From the NCBI RefSeq assembly GCF_022458985.1, contig NC_061782.1, forward strand, positions 15,731,172 to 15,795,171: a DNA stretch of 64,000 nucleotides, in the 5' to 3' direction. The position numbers and the translations under genes are program-made. Of this stretch, positions 13,596 through 26,101 are shown piece by piece (within the stretch, counting starts at the first letter, position 1; every line of letters starts with the position of its first letter). Under the pieces are notes generated by a model, which was not told where the DNA came from, did not search any database, and was given only the letters and a program-made list of their open reading frames with translations. The stretch comes from Mugil cephalus. Lineage: Eukaryota; Chordata; Actinopteri; Mugiliformes; Mugilidae.

Positions 13596-16500
13596 ACAGA
13601 CATTTGCTGTGGACTTTTTGGAACTTCTTCATTTTTTAGACTCAGACCATCAATTCTCAAGCATCAAGTGTAATTCTGCATCTGAAATGGGTCAAAATCT
13701 GTTTTGCAACACAGTTTTAGTTGCGTGTAAAAGAACTGCGACAGACACCTGAATGGAATGCAAAAAAAGATGAAATAAAAGAAGCAATAACAAGTCAGGA
13801 AATAGTCAGCTCAGGTGTACGCAAGGCACAATATTGCAAAACACTGAGTATCTGTCCTTCACAGAAGCAGCTTGTACCACTTAAAATTCCTTTCCAGTAG
13901 TCCCACCCACTATCCGTCACCACATGCATTCGTCATGTTCCTGCATCATTTGATTTAAACTCACATTTGCATCAGTTGCTATTAAAGTTATCAAAAAAAA
14001 AAAAATTATATAAAAATAAAAAAAAATTAAAATACCAGCTGTATGGCATTGCCCTACTTATACACTGTCCCTTTGATCTGGTGTTAATAAAATCTAGTTT
14101 CATATTTCGACATAATTTACTTTTTTAAATGCACAAAATAGGATACATCGAATTGCTACTAGCCTAGATCTCAAAAAGCTGTTGCAAGCCACAGGAAACT
14201 AGGACATCATGTGAGTGGCGGCAAAACTTCATGTGTTTCTAATTATGGCAGAAACAGCACTGAAGCCACTGCATATTGTTTCTCCAGAGGAAAAACACAG
14301 ATCAAAGAGTCAAACGCTATTGGAGAATGATCAAATGTGTGATTTAAAGTAACACGGCAATGCCAAATGTGCAGTTTGACTCGTGGGGCTGAAACATGCA
14401 GCAGAAGCTTATGAAATGCATTTTAGATTTAGGATGTCAAAGTCTGTTTAAGAACAATCTTAAATGGGGTATTTTAAAAGGGATCTGCAACGAAGCAACG
14501 AACAGCAATGGTTGCACAACGACCTTCTGGTCAAGCCAGCGACAGTTGCTAGGTGATGCAAATGTCACTCAAGGAGTGATGTGTAGAAATGTCACCACAA
14601 CCGAACCACAAGGAGTTAGATAAGGTATCAAGTCAAGTATCAAGACAATGAGCAAAAACGTCTACTTTTAAGATGTCTAAGATGCATTAGTATAGGTGAA
14701 GTTGTCAGTGACTCAGGAGTGAAGATGTCGTCTTTACCGTCAGTAAATCTGTCTTCACCATGTATTTAGACCCCTACATTGAACTTTTCTTTTTCTTTTT
14801 AAATGGTGTTTGGCTAGCATCAAAAGCTGCAAAGAATTTTGAGGACGAATAAGAAGAGGAACCAAAATCTTGTGACATTTACTCACTCTGGAAAAATAAA
14901 GTCAGTCAGGCACCAATTTGTAAATGGTGCAAAGTGGATGTTTGTTGAGGTGGTCGTAAAAGATCATTCAATGCTACTACATACAAAAAAACAAAACAAA
15001 ACAAGAAAACGAGCGAAACAACAAACACTGAGCGTTGAACAGAAGAACAAAGTGTCCTCCAGACAGAATCATGACAAACAAGGAGGTTAATGTAGTTTAT
15101 AGCATTGGATAAGCAGCCCAGTGGTACAGAGCACAGGTTTTTTTGGAGCCACAGTACCAGCTATTGTAATAGTTAGGTAGGTAATAGTTAATAGTCGCAG
15201 AGCGCACACGTGATCTATGAAATACAAGCAAGATAAGACAAGCCTTTAAGAACCCCAAGGGGAGGGAACATTATTTATTTAAGATGGTATTAGGACACGG
15301 ACCAAATAATATGTATATAAAACAGGTGTGTATGTTTGAGAACCCTGTAAGGAACAATGGTGACGTGACAATGCCACTTCCAGGCCAGACCCAGATATGG
15401 ATGTGAGATTCTGCTGGTCAGGTCAGTACGCCGGCGCTCAGCTGAGGCAGCCTACCAAAGCTGAATCATAGCTGTCCTGTCCCCACAGAAAACTCATTGT
15501 TTCCACTAAGAGACCAAGAAAACAACAACACCGCTCTCTCCGCCCGGCATGTCAAATGCAGCTTGTTAAGAGTCTGACACGTTGTGCTTCGGCAGCAGGG
15601 CTCCCTCACCGTCGGGACCGGGGTGCAGTGGCCAACAATAAACTTCATTTAACATTTTGGCCTTTTGACACCGACTACAGTCGCTCCGTTAAAGCCTGCG
15701 AAGGTTTCCTCCACACAGACGTCTCTCTGTTTACTTCCATCCGTATCTGGTGGCTGATCTAACCGTCTACGGTCTTTCAGGGGATTTCTCCAGTGGATCT
15801 TGGCAGGGACACGCACAAACACACAATTATTTAAGCACATCTGTGATCAAGTTTGCCCCCTCTGACAACCCCAAAACTGAAAAATAGAGCCACCTCAGGC
15901 CCGCCCTTTTCTTCGGATGGAGGTAACTGTTACCCAACCGAGGCGTTCAGGGCAAAAAAACAAAAAAACAAACACATGTTTGTGAACCTTTAATACGCTG
16001 GTTTAATATTTACAGAGTAAATGTTCGGCTCAAGCCATTCACAGGTTCAAGTGTCACGTTAGTGGGCACACCTGTGACACGGCGTTGGGTCAAAATCACG
16101 TCAGACGCAGGTGGCCTTAGCATGCAAAAAAAAAAACAAAACAACAAAAAAAAAAACTCTGCTTCCATCCACATTAGGGCCTTGGCATTTGTCGTACAGT
16201 GAGGCTTAAAAGCTTATAGTTTGGCTAAAAATAGATAAGCAAGCTGGGTCTTCAGTCGTATGCTAGCTAGCCTGTTAGCTAAAACAGAGACCTCCTATCA
16301 CCGCCACAACTGTGGATTACACCGTTTCAAAACACACACACGTGCGTGTTTACAATTTAACCTTACAAATTAACCAGGTTTCCTTTATTTTAAACAAGTT
16401 AGGTTCTCGGAGAATCACGTTGGATCCGGGAATAATGATAAAAATGTCTCAACACAAGGCCAGTGAGCTGCAACAGTGAGCTAACGCTACGTTTTGGTTA

Positions 16501-16719
16501 ATAAATATAATGTTTAGTAGTGGTCACAGCGCACTGGCTAGCAGGTTAGTCCACTACAGAGAGGTGTTTACCTCGAGAGTAGTTAACATTAACCACCAGC
16601 TATCGAGGCACGACTCGGAGCCTCAGCGTTAACTAGTCAACCCTGCACTCACAGGGCTCCGACAACAGACACTCACTGGAAATAACCGTGGGGGGAAAAA
16701 ACGTAACACAGGTATTTAC

Positions 16720-16900
16720 CTTGCCGTCGAAGTGTTGAAAGCCTTGTTTTCTTTACAATTCAGCGTATCGTGGAGAGGAGCCCGAACCGTTAAGTCCGGT
16801 GTTTTCATGGGTACAGGCGGGTTGTGACTGGAGAGAAGAGAGAGGAGTCCCCTTCATACCGTCACATGGTGCTTTCACGTACCGCGAGAAAGCGTCAGAG
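16720..16900 (-). promoter_or_regulatory. sgms1: Candidate distal promoter and first exon of sgms1
   Basis: CpG-containing, GC-richer sequence ends, on the minus strand, in a consensus-like donor, GGCAAG|GTAAAT, with its boundary at 16720/16719. No coding frame is needed, so it fits an untranslated first exon. It points away from minpp1 copy 1, about 2 kb off. It could instead belong to a gene that I do not recognise. Confidence 0.4.
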
Positions 16901-18834
16901 AAATTGAAGATATCCCGGTATCCATACGACGAGAGGGTGAGGGGAAAGAAAAAAAGCTGTGAGTTGTAGACAGGAAAAAAAAACTTTTCTCAGATTAGTA
17001 AAATACAGCAGAAAACACAATATCATAATACATTTTTTTTGTATATATATTTATTTACGACGTCAAGATTTTGAGACACGTGAGGAGCACGTGAACGCAG
17101 CAAACCCCTGACTACATGGAAACGTCGCGTTGGACAGGAACAGGCCAAGTCCACTGACTCATCTCCTGATGAGGACGCCAATTATTTTAAACTTGACTCA
17201 TTCCACAGTTGTCAGTACATTTGTAAGGAAGCCATGCCCATATTTTCACCGTTAAAAGAGGATGTTACTTGATCTAGTCAGGAGGTCCCAGATTCAACAC
17301 AATAAGACATTTCTGTCTTGCGATTACACTTTGACCTTTACAGGCGTCACTGACATTTTGATGCATTCTTGAATTCATTCGTCTTTCCAGCCACGCTGCT
17401 TGATAACGCTGATCAGGTTAAATACTGTTGGATGAGACAGGATAATTGGGCTGGCATATGTTAAATACTATTTTTCCTCTATTTTGCCCGACAGAGCGTT
17501 CATTGTCCCCATGTATTGTATATCCTTATCAGCTTAAACTGTTATGTGCCTCAACAATGGGTCTATTTCAGTTTTCTCCTCACATGCAATCTGTTTAAAT
17601 TGTAATAGTGTCTTTCAGTGGAAAGCATGACTACATCACTGAGAATTTTCGACAACTACTGTGATTTTTGCTCTGTCCGTCTTTAAAACAAATCCCTTTG
17701 AATTCATGCTGATCACCTCTTGAGCAGAAATTTTAAAGATTAAAACAAGTCATAACTGAAAACTGGATGCATAATAACGTTGTTATCAATTAATTAATAA
17801 GAACCAAAAGCCTCGGAGAAGACACTGGTTAAAGAAAATACTAATTCATCTCATACTACACATGTTAATACTGTATACACACTCAGTCCTGTAATAATAA
17901 ATCTCCGCTTCACAAAAGTTATGGTAATCAACATTTGCTTAAAATAACTGTTGGCTCCACTGTGTTTTGATTGTGGAGGCTGTGGTTTGTGGTAATATTG
18001 AGTACATAGGTTACATTCTCCAAATTGTACATATGGTTGAATCACCAACTTTCAGCTAAACTGATCAATGTAACATCATCATGAAGATGAATTTAGGGGC
18101 AGGACTCCTATATTAGAATTCATTCATTTTCAGTAGTGCACCCAATGAACTGGCAACACAGTAGGTATGCAACGTGAAATCCTGGTTAAAAATTTGCAGA
18201 GCAGAATTATATTTTCAGCTCATAAAAGCTGCCATGTCATCTGGACATTTAGTAAACATCTAAAAACCAAACGCTTGGTCATACATGTGTTGACTTCTGA
18301 TAAGGTCCTTGCATTAGAACCATATGAAATGCATTCAGCTTTAAACCAGGAAGAAGAGTGAAATTAATTAAATGTGAAGAGAAAGCAACAGAAGCAACCC
18401 TCATAATAAAGTTTAGTGCGACTGTCAAAAATTGTGCTGCCATGATCTCAAAGCGGCTGGAGCACATTTTCTTGTCAAAACAAGAAATAAAGTGTTTCCC
18501 AGGCAACACGGTCTCCACACAACAACCAAAAAACTAGTGAAACCAAAATAGGGCGACACCAGCGGCCAAATGTTTTTAGATAAGGTAAAGATAGATAATA
18601 ATCTGTCACATCTGTATGCTGTTACGTTTTCCAATTTCACTGTTTTGTTTTTTAACTTGTCGTTCAGTGACTGTGTTGCACAAAACACGTCTACGTTTCC
18701 AGGATATGCTGTGTGGCAATTTAGGTAAACAACAATGCTGTGGACTCTGCTCGTTCCACTTCTGACTGCACCAAATGCACTAGCTGCTTTGGGATATTTC
18801 AAGCGCTCATTCCAAGTCTCCTCACAGCTGCACC
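16901..18834. other. Intergenic, sgms1 distal exon to minpp1 copy 1
   Basis: A/T-rich. It contains the dispersed repeat at 17826-18160, which shares the GGAGGCTGTGG block and the later GAACTGGCAA block with 6110-6450. No CpG-rich minpp1 promoter is seen immediately upstream of 18835, so copy 1 may have a TATA-type promoter or an upstream leader exon that I cannot identify. Confidence 0.5.
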
Positions 18835-21800
18835 ATGCTGACTTTTCTTTTTAAAATGACCATATTTTATGTCTTCATCATCTCCTCTTGTTTGCTTAAT
18901 CATGTGTTGCTTGAGGGTGATCCAGACATGCCGGCAATTGCCAGATATTTCAACACAAAAGGGAGGTATGAAGAAGTGAATCCTTACCTCAGAGAGGATA
19001 TACTTGCTGTGAACAGATTTATTCTTCCATCTGCACAATGCAAAGAAATCCATCTGACCGCAATTATAAGACACGGCACGAGATACCCGACCGTTAAAAG
19101 CGTCAAGAAGATGCAGCAGCTCTACGACATCGTCCGGCACAACGCCTCAGGTGAGCAGAGCTGGCTGCGCGAGCTCCAGACCCAGTGGACCATGTGGTAC
19201 ACCGAGGACATGGACGGACGGCTCGTCCAGAAAGGTGTGAACGATCACAAGCATCTGGCCGTCAGGCTGTCAAAGCTGTTCCCTTCACTGATCTCTGAGG
19301 AGCACCTTCGAGGTGGACGCATCAAATTCATAACCAGCTCCAAGCACAGATGTGTGAACAGCACACTCTCATTCAAGGCAGGACTGACAGAGCTGTGGGC
19401 TATTAAAGGTACGATGATGATGACACTGATTAGTTGTTTTACACTTAGGTGCATTTTCACTGTGACCAGACGCTCTCTCCTCTATGCAGACATGGAGTTT
19501 GATCACGCTGTGAATGATGCTCTGATGAGGTTTTTTGACCAGTGCACCAGGTTTGTGCAGGAAGTCGACAACAACCCATCAGCTGCACCGGAGCTGGACA
19601 AGTTCAAGCAGGGTCCAGAGATGAGGAGGGTCCAGGAGAAGATCGCAGACCGCCTCGGAGTCCCATACAGTCTCATCACGCAAGGTCATATCAACAGAAA
19701 CGTTAGATGTAGAGTGTGTGGTCTGCATTCAGCCTTTATCAAAACTCCCAAGGATCCATGCTGGTCTTCTTAAATGAGTGTTCAACACAAGGTTTGACTC
19801 CCGTGTTTAATGTTTTCTTCAGTATTCTCTGGTGTTTGTGAGGGCAGAACAGAGCATCTCATTGATGGTATTTGACATTAGGTGGAGCTGTTTCTTTGTT
19901 ATACTAGTACTGAAACCTCTGCACCAGACTGTAAGACTGTAAGTTAAATAAGTGAGCTATATGTACCCAGTAGCTTCAGTTTAAACAGAATGGCAAACTA
20001 CTTTCTGAGCGACTGTAATGCTGCCGGATCTTGGAATCTTGAATGTTTGACTAAAGATTTCTCCTGCAGATATGGCCAAGGCCGCGTTTTACTTGTGTGC
20101 TTATGAATTCGCAATCAAGGCAGCGAACTCCCCCTGGTGTCAGCTCTTAGATGAGGACGACGCAAAGGTAAGAGTGTCAGTACAATCACAATAACTCAGC
20201 TATGATGCTGATTACAGGAATCAAGAGACAATTGTGGTTTATAAATCTTAAATATATTTATTTACTGAGTTGGAACAAATGGACCACATGCCTTTTCATA
20301 CTAGTAAAAGAACATGTGTTACTCACAACATTAACAGTGGCTCTGATCTTTTTAAGTGTTTCATTAAGATTCTGCAGTTTGACAGTGAGTCACATTTTTG
20401 CTGACAAATGCTCAGCTCTTTTAACCACAGCTGGATCATCATAGTGGAAAACATATTTTTGATTTTATTTATAATTATACCTGTGGATTTCCTGTCAAGG
20501 CAAACCAAACAAGTGAAACGTGGGTCTGAATCAGTACCATTATTCTATTCGTAAAAGATTAGAATTAAATTAGATCAAATGTTCTTATTGGTATGAGAGT
20601 GTGTAACACGGTCCTGGTGAAGTCCTTTTATTCTAAATGACTGCAGATAAATGACTGCAGAGTATCCAGTCATTTAAGTCTCATTTGCGGAAATCTTGAC
20701 TGATCCGTGGACAATGACAGTGTATCAGTTCAATATCGTCAGATACTATTTTCAGTTTGTTTGCTTGTTGTTGCTACTGGCTTTGAATCTTTTTAGCATG
20801 ACATTAGCCTTTGAGTCGTAGCTGTTCCAAAGGTCTTTGCAGGTTGTGGCAAAGGTTTGTCCTGTTTACTGAAGAACTAAACACTGTTTGCATTGCATTA
20901 AATATCCATGGGATTTAATGACCTTTTCAGGTCAAACCCTTAGCACAAGTGAAACGTTGTGTTTCAACAATGTTTAAAAATACATGTTAAAAACTTTGCA
21001 AAATGACAGAACATATAGATTCATAACCCCTACAAGGTGTCCATTGTCCGTTTGTCCACAGAGGCAATCTTCCATAAACTCCTGATAACAGACACCTATT
21101 CATGCACAGTTCCTCTGTTTTCGACCGGGCACAAATGAAAGCACAGATACTAAACCAGCTATAAAATCACCAAGGTGGATGTAAACAAACATCTCTGTCA
21201 AATCTAACTCAGGAAATGTCGAAAGTACTATATATACAGTGACCACTAACCACCACAACCCTCACTGCGACGTATATCACACTGTTCATTCACTCAGAAG
21301 CTCCATTATTCTTAAACGAAAGAGTGTTTTGTGTCGTGTAGAACAAGCTGACCTAAAACTCAGATGGCCTGATAAGTTATCTCCCGTAAAGCCAAAGTAA
21401 CACAATGTATACGTGGGTCATATACGATGCGAGCTAGATATGTATATTCTCGTTCAACAGGTTATGGAGTATGCAAGTGACCTGGGGGAATTCTGGAAAA
21501 GAGGCTATGGTCACGATATTAACAGCAAGGCGAGCTGTATCCTCTTTCACGATGTGTTTAAGCGGCTGGAAAGGGCAGCCAGCGAGAACAAGTGAGTGAG
21601 CTTTTAATCTCCTGCACTGCACACAAATGTAGATTGTTGAGGGCCTTGATGGAAACCTGGAACACACGAAATAAGTGGTGATACCGCAGCTTTTATCTGC
21701 ATGTTCCTCCATCTTTGTTGGTTTGCATCTGCTTTTGTAAAACTTGTGTTTTTGTGAAACTAATAGATGAGTTTGCTACACGTTCGTCTTTGCAGGAAGT

Positions 21801-22281
21801 GTGTGTGTGTGTTTTATCTGCATCAAACACACCTTTGGTGTTACAGCAGAGCCTATGTTCACTTCTGAGCCCTCTTTGTCCTCCGTGCACCAGGTCAGGC
21901 CAGCGGGTGAGTGAAGCTGTCACGATCCAGGTCGGCCACGCGGACACTCTCCTGCCACTGCTCACCCTGCTGGGCTTCTTCAAGGACAACGACACCCTGA
22001 CATCTGACAACTACGCCGCGCAGGCCGAGCGCTCCTTCCGCACCAGCCTCATGATGCCCTACGCAGCTAACTTAGTCATGGCGCTGTACGACTGCGGGGG
22101 AGGCGACCTTAGACTGCAGCCACTGCTCAACGAGAAGCCCGTGTCTTTCCCCGGCCTTTCGACCGATCAGCCGGCGTCCATGCCGTCCTATCAAGACGTC
22201 AGAGAGCGGTACAGGGAGCTGCTCCACGGCTGTGACTTTGAATCTGAATGTCAGCTGGTCAAGGAGCCCGCTGGAGTTTAG
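18835..22281 (+). CDS. minpp1: Multiple inositol polyphosphate phosphatase 1, tandem copy 1
   Basis: MINPP1 is a histidine-acid-type phosphatase of the secretory pathway that removes phosphates from InsP6, InsP5 and related compounds. Exons: 18835-19408, 19490-19684, 20070-20167, 21461-21591, 21894-22281. Phases are compatible throughout, giving 461 aa; human MINPP1 is 487 aa. A hydrophobic signal-like segment spans about residues 8-27. The catalytic RHGTRYP lies at residues 79-85 (nucleophile His80). The second motif, HAE in the family, reads HAD here (residues 348-350, codon GAC at 21943). The C terminus, EPAGV, lacks the SDEL-type ER retention signal of human MINPP1. Intron 1 is 81 nt with no in-frame stop, so exons 1 and 2 look like one open frame. 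The exon 2 donor, GTCATA, is weak. ATTAAA at 22411 and AATAAA at 22572 are candidate poly(A) signals. Confidence 0.92.
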
Positions 22282-25200
22282 GTAGATGGTTACAGTGACA
22301 CTATTTTCTTATATTTGCAAAATAGAATAAGAAATAAGCAATTTATTTCCCCCATAATTGTAAATATTGCCGCTGCCACTTTAAGGAAGCACTGTTTTCT
22401 TAAGCTTCGTATTAAAAATTGAGATGACTAAATGTGCTGCCCTCTTTGTTTCTTCTTCAAAAGGAAACTCACATTGCTAGTAGGAATATTAAATTTCCTA
22501 TTGCCATTGAGGTGTCTCAATGTTGCATGAAAAAAAAAACATATATATAACAACAACAGCAGCAATATCAAAATAAAATGACTTGATCACTATTTCTTAA
22601 GATGAATGTAATTTACCTATAGTACTAAATAACAAACAAATGGCAAACTCTGATGTTATTTTACATATTTACAGCCCACCAGTCACAGACACTTTACATA
22701 TTGGACTTTTACTGAACTTTTTCTTTCTAATTTTACACATAATATGTTACATTGCTGTTGTTTTTTGGGGTATCGTTGTTGTTTATTTCCTGTTTTTTTT
22801 TCTTTTTTTTTCTGGAAGTATCACTTTCTTCGCTTGTTTGCTTTGTGTCGTGTCTTTGTTTTCCCTGACGCGTCCGTTCCCACCGGTTCCTGTTACCTCC
22901 CCTTGGGTATTTAGTCCATGTGTGCTCCTTGTGTCATCAACAGTGTGAGTAAACGCAACTGTTTTTATGGCACATCAAAAAGATATGTGCAGGCATGTTA
23001 CACTAAAGTTTTCCAAGAAGATGAAGGAATGATAGACAGCGGTTGTGTTTGTGCTGAGGAACAAGTTGTGGCTGGTTGTGTGACTGCTCCATGCATCATA
23101 GAAATATGACATTCAACTTTCATTCGCCATGTGAACACCACTACTAACAGCACTACTGGGACTCGAGCATGATGATGTCTTATTTTATGTATTTATATTA
23201 TAAGACAAAATACGTGACATTTTATGAAACGTGCTGACAATGAATTGTATTGTAACCCATTGTATTGTTATGCTGAAGAATTTCATCTGATCTAAATAGG
23301 ATGCACGTAGGCATTTAGCAGATAGCAAACAAGCAAAAAACAAGATTAAAAAGTTAATCTGAAAATGTAAGGCCAAAAAAAAAAAAGCAATTGTGCAACC
23401 TCAGCCATATCTGTGAGGGATACAGTTACAGCCGCTGGATTGAGCCAAAAAAATGTCAAAACAACAGACATGAATGAGCACACTGGAGCCGTCATTGTGG
23501 TTTTCCCAGTTAGGGATGCAGTCTGACATTAAGCTTGACAGTGACTTTCCTCACTAGGAAACATCCTGTCAGCACCAGGCAGGATAAGCCCATCAATATA
23601 CATTTTTAATTTTCAAATGGAATTTAATTAAGCTGACTGCTTTGTCTGATCCCACGTTAGACATATTTAAAAACACTTGAATGTTACCTGGTCTAGTAAT
23701 AATATGCCCCCTTTTTTTTTAAGACACGTGCCAGTTTGTCTTTGGTACATGAATATACAAACAAAAATCGTATGTATTCATTTTTCTGACGCACTGGGCT
23801 CCTCTGTGTCATCCATTTCAAGGAGTGCCCATCGCGTGAGATCTGCATAAGATCATCTTGGAGTAGGTCCAATATTGGCCTTATCACATAGTCATTTAAT
23901 AAGTGTATATTTAACAAAATTTAGCTTCCAACACTAAGTAAAACATGAGTAATTCTTCTGCTACTGGGGAACAATGACAATAGTGCCTTTGATCGACTGG
24001 GCGGGTTGTTACTTTGATCTTATTTTGGGTTATTGAATAACTGTGCACTGGTACAATAAAACGACCATAATCTAGTGTAGTCAATCTTGGCGACAGGAAG
24101 TGCGACAAGAATGACTTTTCTTCAAGTGACTTTTCAAAGACAACTTTTGAACTTAAGTTGTGATTAAAAGGAGTGAGTGGCCAGTGTCCGTTCAATATTA
24201 GTGGAGGCTTTAGGACAGGCTTAGTTTGCTGCTGCAAGCGAGAACACGGCCTCCGGTGATAGCACTGAGCGAAAATACTCAGTACTAGAACAAAACGTTT
24301 GTCTAACTATTCAAGGCCATTTAGCCAAACTTTGAGTGCTCCCAGAAGAACAGTAAGCTCAGTAATTACACAACAGAAGGAGAACAAATGAGATCATGGT
24401 CAGGGAGGTGACCAACATCCCAAAGGTTACAGAAATTCAAAAATCCTCCGCAGAGATCAGAGAACCTGCCAAAAGCATAACTCTCTTGGCACCACTTCAT
24501 TATTTCATTACAATTATTTATTGTAGAGTAGCACATAACAGCATGCTTGGAGTTAGCCAAAATGAATATGAGGCAATGAGAACATGAGGAAAACATTCTC
24601 CAGTTTCAAAAGGAAATATTTTGGGGGGAACTCCAGTATTTTTGTTCAACAGAAGTGCCTGTTCCACATGTGACTTAAACTATATCTATAGGTAATTAAT
24701 AACTCTAGCGAACCTTACAGGTATTAAGGAATACACAATTCAGGCATAACATTATGACCACCTTCCTAATATTGTGTAGGTCTCTCTTGTGCCTCTGTGT
24801 CATCCCACAGATACTTAATCAGTTTGGGATCTAGTGAATTTGTAGGCCAAGTCAACGCCTTGTGCTGTCTTTCATGTTTTTTTCTTGTTTGTTTTTTTTT
24901 TGAGTAGTTCTTAAATTGTTTTTGTGCGTGTGTCTGTGTCAGGCTGCTGCCATCAGGGAATGTCATTTCTATGGGGTGGGGGTGTCTGGTCTGGTCTAGG
25001 TTGTCTAAGTAACAGCCGCATGAATGCCAGGTCCAAAGGTTTCCCAGCTGAACATTGCATTGTCACAAGATTCTCCTGTCAGTGGTCATAATGTTGTGGC
25101 TGATCGACCTGTAAATTCCTAAATTCCTCCTTTAACTGATGGTAGGTTAACTGTTATTTCAGCACTTAAGAACTATTAAAAATGACAAGTTAGATGGTTT

Positions 25201-26009
25201 TATGTAGGGGGAAAACAACACTATTAATCAAAATGCTAACATGTAATTATACAACTATTGTTGCTGACCTCAACTAATTATAAACTACATGTTGTAGTTT
25301 GTAAAACCATTATTTATTTTACACGGCAAACTTTAAAAACTGCCACTCACTTGTGCTGACAGAAGTGAAAACTGTGTTTGTACAAGGTAAACAGTTTGCT
25401 CGTCAGAGTAAGGCAGAAGTGAAACACATTAATCAATAGCTGAATGCAGAGAGCTACTAGAGGGCAGAAGCTGTTTGTTCAGTGCCTTATGCAATGACTA
25501 TGTTGATTCGTGACAGGACAAAGGATGGGAAAGACAAATGAATGTAAACGTTTTTTGCAGAGTGTTGATGTGGTTAGAAAAATGTCATTATGAATGAAAT
25601 AAAAATGGTCTCTAAACGGAATTGAAGAACGTAGGATTTACAGTCTGATACGGTGTAGCACACAAACATAGACAAGTTATTTAATTACTGTTATTTTCCC
25701 AACTTTACCCTGCATTAATAATGTATAACCTGTAATACTTAAATGATAAAAAAATATGTAAACATATAATTTTAATAGTTAAATAAAGCAACGTTTCAGG
25801 GTGTTAATGTCATGTGTCGAATATTTTCAATTAAAACAAATACCTAAAAAATAAACAAAAATATCAGCCTTTTTTCAATAGCACTATGGGGTATATAAAA
25901 TTATCCATAAAATCTGAATTTACCTCGTACTTATTTTATTTCGGACGGGCTTGTATCCACATACTGATTGATTAATAATATGTTAATGTTAGCAGCATCA
26001 TATTTCCGC
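22282..26009. other. minpp1 copy 1 3' UTR and intergenic
   Basis: After the copy 1 stop comes an A/T-rich 3' UTR. The rest is non-coding, with T-rich runs near 22790 and A-rich runs near 23370 and 23710. The TIR-bearing element at 24741-25110 is the only recognisable feature. Small open frames here are low-complexity or random. Confidence 0.6.
24741..25110. mobile_element. Non-autonomous TIR element, copy 1
   Basis: It starts CAGGCATAACATTATGACCA and ends with the near-inverse GTCATAATGTTGTGGCTGAT, so it has imperfect terminal inverted repeats. Internal blocks such as ATCTAGTGAATTTG and TGTCATT(T/G)CTATGGGGTGGG recur at 59389-59895. It carries no transposase frame. This is a common fish repeat type; I do not assign a superfamily. 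Confidence 0.65.
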
Positions 26010-26101
26010 GCCTTGCTGGATTGGTTGGACCGTCTCACGTGGACGACGTCACTCTGTTGTTTTTGGGTGCGCGCGGCCTTCAGCGAGAACTACACGGATA
26101 A
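26010..26101 (+). promoter_or_regulatory. minpp1: Candidate minpp1 copy 2 promoter and leader
   Basis: GC-richer DNA just before the start codon contains an E-box-like TCACGTGG and a CRE half-site, GACGTCAC, followed by GCGCGCGG. This contrasts with the A/T-rich upstream of copy 1. Leader length is unknown. Confidence 0.4.

Larger units (their letters stand above)
5721..16719. other. Long non-coding stretch, probably sgms1 5' intron
   Basis: About 11 kb of mostly A/T-rich DNA with no recognisable exon on either strand. Short open frames here are scattered and match no family I know. It holds several diverged dispersed repeats (6110-6450, 10300-10600, 13440-13595), an inverted repeat at 8069-8122, a diverged direct repeat at 12560-12855, and A-runs. 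If the 16.7 kb promoter serves sgms1, this is a 5' UTR intron. Confidence 0.5.

Noticed and set aside
22640-22948. 102-codon hydrophobic Phe/Val-rich frame
   Set aside because: It translates T-rich low-complexity DNA in the intergenic gap, with no family match.
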